Shown: positions 59,080 through 64,000 of the stretch, piece by piece
Position numbering within the stretch: the stretch's first letter is position 1
Layout: each line of letters opens with the position of its first letter
Notes under the pieces: model-generated
The model's database searches: none
What the model saw: only the letters and a program-made list of their open reading frames with translations
Told to the model about the DNA's origin: nothing
Position numbers and translations under genes: made by a program
From: Rutpela maculata
Taxonomy: Eukaryota; Arthropoda; Insecta; Coleoptera; Cerambycidae
Reading direction: 5' to 3'
NCBI GenBank assembly: GCA_936432065.2
Contig: OW386293.2
Location: 65,737,965 to 65,801,964 of the forward strand
DNA length: 64,000 bases

Positions 59080-59116
59080 ATTTTTACTTAATATGAAAGT
59101 ACCTATTTTTTGTATA
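59080..59116 (+). repeat. left half of an 8-kb-family repeat, split by a mariner element
   Basis: TTACTTAATATGAAAGTACCTATTTTTTGTA corresponds to TTATTATGAAATTACCTACTTTCTGTA at 8163-8193 (segments quoted in parts of the repeat). The family continues beyond the insertion at 62362. Confidence 0.75.
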
Positions 59117-59376
59117 AAAGGTTGGGCAAATGTGTGGAAACACTTTATTTCTGGCTAAACTATAAGTTCGATTAAAAAATACCCTTAACAAAAGTTCTTG
59201 TAGTATTTTTATTCTATTCAGTGACGTACTTTGATTTTCAACTGCTACCTTATTTTCGAGATATTACGTCATCGTCGGTTTTTTTAAATGGATGACCCTG
59301 TATATTTTTACATTTCTAGATAGAGAATTTTTCGTCAATTATAATGATAAAGGGTGGGTGTGCGACTTTTGGTTTT

Positions 59377-62073
59377 GATGATTGATTAATTGATTTACCA
59401 GCGTGCGGTAGGCATTTCTGCCACTCCCAAGGATTATACTGCTGGGCCTGCTACGTCCACGCTGGGTTGGACTAGGGTCATGATTGTTGCCAGCAGCGAG
59501 TACCACATGGCGCATGGTAAAGGAATGTGGGATGGGAGGTGTAGGTATTTGTGAGATGCGTTACCGCATTGTATCGTGAGGGAGCGTTTAAGCCTTTTTG
59601 TGTTTTTGGTTCGCCTTCTTTTTCTGAGTCTTCTGATTCCTCGGTTTCCGATACTGGGTTAGGTTTGGGTCATGCTTGTTGTCAGCAGCGAGAGCCACAT
59701 GACGCATGGTACAGGAGTGTAGGGTGGGCAGTGTAGTTGTTTTTGAAATGCGTTGCAGCATTGTGTTCGTGGTATTTAATGTTTATGCTCCTCTTTTTGT
59801 GTTTCTGCTTCTACCTTCTTCTTCTGAGTATTCTGATTCTTTCGTTTCTGCTTCTGGTAGAGTATATGTCTGTAGATATATGTGAAATGCGTGGCCGCAT
59901 TGTGTCATGATGTGGAAGAAGAAGATTTGTAGAATCAGAAATACAAAAAGAAGAGCACAAACATTTTTTTTATTTCTGTTTCTACAAATCTTCTTCTTCT
60001 TCTAAGTCTTCTGATTCTTCGGTTTCTGGTTCTGGTAGGGTACATATATATCACTGCGATTTCTTTGTGGAATTCATTTTATTTTTCTCCTTACTTTTCT
60101 TTCCCAGTATGTTTGGTAGTTTGTTCATGATCTTCTCGGTCGTTGTTTTCCACGTGTAACCTGGTCTCCCTGTTTTTAGTGTAGAATTTAATGTAGAATT
60201 TTTCACTTAGCAACGAGCACAATTTTGACCTGAAAAACATCACTTGATAATTTACCTAAGAAAATCTTATGAAATTAGATTTTCAACACTATATTATAAC
60301 ACGCACAGGGCAAAGAACATACAATATCATAAAACACACTCTTGTTAAACCAGATACCAACAAAAGTCAAAGATCAACAATCCCTATCTGTGATGCTTCT
60401 CTTCCCTTCCATTCTCCTGTCTTTTTGACTTGTGCTATTGCATTACACCAAAAAGGCTGTACCTAGGTCTGGATTATGCCACCACTCACAAAATTGTCAA
60501 TCGCACGTCCCGAGGTATGTATTACCCTTCACCCACCTGACAGCTCAAAATTGCTATCACTGTTGTTTCCCTGCTTCCTGTACACAGTCTCAGTTGGCGT
60601 GTTGTCGTCTTCTTGTTGGCCGTTGACGTGAAAAGTTATGATTTCGCCCTCCTCCTGGTGTATTATTTTTGTCCTCCTCTTCAGGTTTGCTGTTGCCGCT
60701 ATCGTCTCCTGCCCACCCCAGAAACCGTCTTTTCTCAGGTCTCCGATGAACGCCTCTGTCTTTTCCTTGTTGATGCTATGTTGATTTTAACAGGGTTCCG
60801 GTTCGTTGATGGATGCTAGCATGAATCTATGTTGTTTTGTATATAGTCCGGTACTTGTTTTCGTTGATTTTTTGCTTTCTCTTCTTCCTTCAGTTTATCT
60901 CCACTGTTGCTGTGGTATGCCTCTTCTCGTGTATGTGTTATCATTTCTTCTGTATCCCCCCGCTTTAACGCCCCTGACTCGTTCTCCCGTTTCTGTGCCT
61001 ACCATGTGATCTTTCGTTCCTACGTTTTGTCTTCGATCCATCATTCTTGTGCATAGATACCATTTCCTAGGAAAATCTGTGCATTCCATTGAACTGCAAG
61101 AGGTTCAGCGCCCCGGCGTATTTTACCAATAGTACGCCTCTGCTATGGTTGTCCGGTTGCCCATTTATTACCCAAGTCACGGCTTGTTTATCTAAGAAAC
61201 CCTGTTTATCTTAAGGAATAATACACTTCAATAATGCCATAAATTTATAGTGACAGCTGTCGATATTTTCAAGGGTTTAGGTGTACAATCACTTCTCAGA
61301 TTTTCTAAGAAAGTCGTTTGAATCGGCCCCTCAGCAGTTTATTACAGCATTTATAATGCAAAATATGCCACACCACCAGAACACACTCTTTTTAATATAA
61401 ATACAAATTATGTCACTCACTTAACAGTTTAAAATTATATCTTTGACACTTTGTATATAGCTATAATTTGGACCTAAAAAACACTGCAGTGGTTTTATGG
61501 CAGACACTTAGCCGTTAGTCATTAAGACATAGATAAACTTGGATAAATAAACTTGGGTGGCGGATAGGTACTTTAAAAATGAAAATATACTTAGCTTATA
61601 TTCCCGTTATTTGCTGCCTGGTCCTTTAAGCTTGTTTCTTTATGCATAACACTGCACTGGTCGGTTCTGCCACTAAATAACTCTGTATTAGTTATTTTCA
61701 AATATTAATTATATTTCAACTTTGTTCTTTTGTTATCACATATCAATTTACGCGGAATGTTTTGGGCTATAAATTCACCTAAGTTTTATCAAATTTAGCG
61801 GTCTTTTATCTGGTGTACTCGCGTTTAAATGGGAGTTTTTCGGACGCGTCTGCTCGCTCGGAAAGCACAATTCGAACTCCATGGTTAGATCATATATTTA
61901 TGAACAAAAAATGTCGTAACAAAATTTATCGCCAAAGCCACGGCCTTCCTGGAAAAAAATAACCAAATGTAACGGTATAACTCGGAGCGAGATACATGCG
62001 TGCGCGCATTTGAATACACATGCGTGCGCGCACTTGAATACACATGCGTGCGCGCACTTGAATACGCATGCCT
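59377..62073 (-). mobile_element. LINE-like insertion with 20-bp target duplication
   Basis: The 20-bp sequence GGTGTGCGACTTTTGGTTTT occurs at 59357-59376 and 62074-62093. On the minus strand the left end reads ...CACGCTGGTAAATCAATTAATCAATCATC, a LINE-style 3' end with a (TCAA)n-like tail after a GC-rich 3' region (59400-59480). No reverse transcriptase is visible. Minus-strand translation of 59580-60100 gives acidic, serine-rich stretches (PETEESEDLEEEE), and 60895-61089 gives basic stretches, which could be remains of a LINE first open reading frame. The 5' end (61868-62073) contains sequence shared with the TIR element at 38.1-39.7 kb and a 24-bp triplicate. The class is inferred from the tail and target duplication. 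Confidence 0.5.
61868..62070 (-). repeat. segment shared with the 38-kb TIR element, plus a 24-bp triplicate
   Basis: ATGAACAAAAAATGTCGTAA, AAAGCCACGGCCTTCC and GAGCGAGATACATGCGTGCG match 39355-39480 (reverse complement) and in part 38340-38425. The last ~75 bp is a tandem triplet of ACATGCGTGCGCGCACTTGAATAC-type units. Confidence 0.75.
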
Positions 62074-62361
62074 GGTGTGCGACTTTTGGTTTTTTAAATA
62101 TTAAATAAAATAATAAATTAAAGAGTAATAAATATTTTTTACTTAATGAAAATTAAATTTGTTATTACAAAATATTCAGCACTTTAATATTGAGAAAAAA
62201 GAAATTATTCAAAGTAAATGTTTAAACTGAAGACCTTCAGCAGCCTGACAATATCTTAATTCATATCATCAACAAAGGCTCTTAAGGAGTTTTGAATAGC
62301 ATGCTGTGATATCTCTTGAACAGCCAGAAATCAGGTTTTTCCACACATTTGCCCAACCCTG

Positions 62362-62410
62362 TATGATACATCAATCTGAGCAGATTTAGATACTAGTTAG
62401 GTACAACAAG
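62362..62410 (+). repeat. right half of the 8-kb-family repeat
   Basis: TGATACATCAATCTGAGCAG...ATACTAGTTAGGTA corresponds to the ...TTGCCCTAATCTGGGCACG...ATACTAGTTAGGTA part of the copies at 8.2 and 8.9 kb. Confidence 0.7.
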
Positions 62411-62699
62411 CTAAAATAGCCAGGATTTTGTTTCGGGGGGGGTCCGAATGTTTTGAAGGTATTACTCACATACGAGTACAGTAATCCAGTTGGGATATAT
62501 GACAAAAAAATCTTTAAATGAAATGTGCTTTCAAATTTCCGCACTCTAAAAGTCCCTTCAGTCGATTTATATTTTCGAGGCGTTGCGACGCCCAGCTCAT
62601 TAAAGGCGTTGAAATTCTGTCTCTTTGAAAAAATGCTAGTTGTTCCACCTATAAATCGTTTTTTACAGAATTCCAATTTCTCCATTTTTTTTTAGAGAA
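62411..62699. other. unassigned DNA
   Basis: A 99-codon minus-strand frame (62386-62685) with no recognised domain. Confidence 0.35.
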
Positions 62700-62965
62700 T
62701 GGGGTATTTTCCAATTTTTTTTTATTGAATGAATGAATGAATTTTATTGAATTGAATATGTACAAACAAGCCTTCCAATACAGATTTCCGCGAAAATAAT
62801 TATACATTTTTTGAGAAAACAGAAGTTAAAATAAGTGGAGCAACAGGTGTTTTAAATTGGTGACGTAGCTGGACTGTATGGATTTGTTGATAGAATGGTT
62901 TTATACAAAACAGTGTGGTGTTGCCAAGTTGAAATTCGTTCTCTAGTTCTAGCAAAGATAATTGA
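62700..62965 (-). mobile_element. possible LINE 3' end with (ATTC)n tail
   Basis: On the minus strand a short coding-like piece (LLELENEFQLGNTTLF, CIKPFYQQIHTVQLRH) precedes an AT-rich 3' region that ends in ATTCATTCATTCATTCAATA (62720-62745). The tail type is typical of Jockey-group LINEs; the protein part is too short to confirm. Confidence 0.35.
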
Positions 62966-64000
62966 AGAAAACAGGAGTATAAAGCTTATTTATTTAATCA
63001 ATTTTAATATATTTATCCATGAACTTTAATTTTCTTACGTAAAAAAGAATAATAGGCGTGAATTATTAAATATTTTAAATAATTTTTAATGACGATTAGA
63101 TTTTTAAAAACATATTTAGCAAAACATGACAACAATGTCAACGGCTAGTCAAATGACAGATGTGTTCTAACGCCGCCGTCGTGTTGATTTGAAGCATTTC
63201 AGTTTCTTTCATCGAGGTATTTGCTGTAATTTACAAATATTAGATGTCATTTAAAAGGTATTTTATAAAAGTTGTGGAAATACAAATATAAGTGATTCGG
63301 AAAAAAAAATTGTAACTGTTCCGAAAAAATTGATATTCGAAGAACTTGGTGGCAAGCTTCCAATATTTTTGATCCCATCCCTTCAAAAATTCAAATTTTG
63401 TTATAGAAAGAATCTATCAAGTCATAATCAACTTTGGGTAAATTGGACAAATTTCCTTTCACAAAATTCAACTCCATCTTAATAATTTATTGATAAAGTA
63501 AAAATCAAACGCCACATAAACAAACAACAAATAAATCTAACCAATATATCTCTTTCACTTGTATTGTGAAAAGAAGTGTCAGCTGGTGGCACGCAAGAAA
63601 TGTTGCCACATAATCCTCGCCGTAAGTTTTGTTTACATTTTCAAGATAACTTCTACATAATAACAAATATAAATACCTTTTAATTCCTTCTAAATACATG
63701 TCTATTGATATTCAAGATATTGAGAAAAATGGAAGTGTCATAGGTAAAATAATGTAAATCAAATACACAATTTGGCATTCATATAAGTTAGTTACAGTCT
63801 AAGCGAAAGTTGTCTATGACTGGTTAAATTATTTCCCGCCAAATAAAATCATTTGAAATCTGTGTCTAGACGGGCCTATTCTTATTTTTATTCAAGAAAT
63901 TATTGGCTGAATTTATATTATTAATATTAATTTGGCTGGAATAAAATTGCAGGAAACCACATCACGATTTGCAACAGGGCTGGCTGGAATTGAAATTTTA
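62966..64000. other. unassigned AT-rich DNA to the window end
   Basis: No domain, tandem repeat or inverted repeat recognised. Confidence 0.4.

Larger units (their letters stand above)
59117..62361. mobile_element. mariner-type MITE at a TA site, itself interrupted
   Basis: The left end reads AAAGGTTGGGCAAATGTGTGG and the right end, inverted, reads CAGGGTTGGGCAAATGTGTGG, followed on both sides by a TTTCTGGCT match. TA lies at 59115-59116 and 62362-62363. Removing the 2.7-kb insertion at 59377-62073 leaves a ~530-bp non-autonomous element. The host repeat (8-kb family) is interrupted exactly between its GTA and TGATAC... parts, which confirms the ends. Confidence 0.85.

Overview
This 64-kb window is AT-rich, intron-scale eukaryotic DNA dominated by transposable elements (TEs). 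I could not identify a confident host gene. The TE mix (DD41D mariner-like elements, R1-clade and R4/Dong-clade non-LTR retrotransposons, CR1/Jockey-type and RNase H-bearing LINEs, hAT-type elements, a Crypton-like tyrosine recombinase) points to an insect. A beetle is a reasonable guess, but the sequence does not prove it. Almost every coding stretch is a broken TE gene.

Layout. 0.4-4.0 kb: a mariner-like transposon (M1) with ~240-bp terminal inverted repeats (TIRs) around a decayed DD41D transposase. 6.0-9.1 kb: a dispersed repeat, a four-unit satellite carrying CCGCCATCTTGG motifs, and a MITE family. 9.7-15.4 kb: a second DD41D mariner-like element (M2) with very long TIRs, interrupted by an R1-clade LINE with a 16-bp target duplication. 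16.5-18.05 kb: a hAT-type element with an 8-bp target duplication, holding a second TIR element with its own 8-bp duplication. 18.8-21.1 kb: a CR1/Jockey-type LINE on the minus strand with a mutated catalytic box.

24.3-30.9 kb: a head-to-tail train of R4/Dong-type LINEs (restriction-like endonuclease domain), separated by (AAT)n microsatellites that probably serve as their target and tail. 31.0-35.4 kb: two tandem DNA transposons with ~450-500 bp TIRs. Each encodes a decayed protein with a FEN/XPG/PIN-like nuclease domain and a cysteine-rich CXC domain. This is the best candidate in the window for a poorly described system. 36.1-36.9 kb: a 19-bp minisatellite. 37.6-40.1 kb: a 436-bp tandem dimer whose second unit is split by a 1,574-bp element; the intact first unit gives the empty site. 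42-43.3 kb: another LINE. 44.5-45.5 kb: a Crypton-like tyrosine recombinase pseudogene. 47.5-50.0 kb: an RNase H-containing LINE with its endonuclease part inverted.

51.5-52.65 kb: a dimeric ~182-bp satellite with a palindromic core. 53.9-55.0 kb: a near-perfect foldback element next to a hAT MITE with an 8-bp duplication. 55.1-57.6 kb: further repeats, a GC-rich hairpin and MITEs. 59.1-62.4 kb: a mariner-type MITE inserted at TA in a copy of the 8-kb repeat family and itself split by a LINE-like insertion with a 20-bp target duplication.

The elements do not act together as a pathway. What joins them is nesting: at least five loci show one element inside another with readable target duplications, so relative ages can be inferred. 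All assignments rest on reading motifs and inverted or direct repeats by eye; no database search was run.
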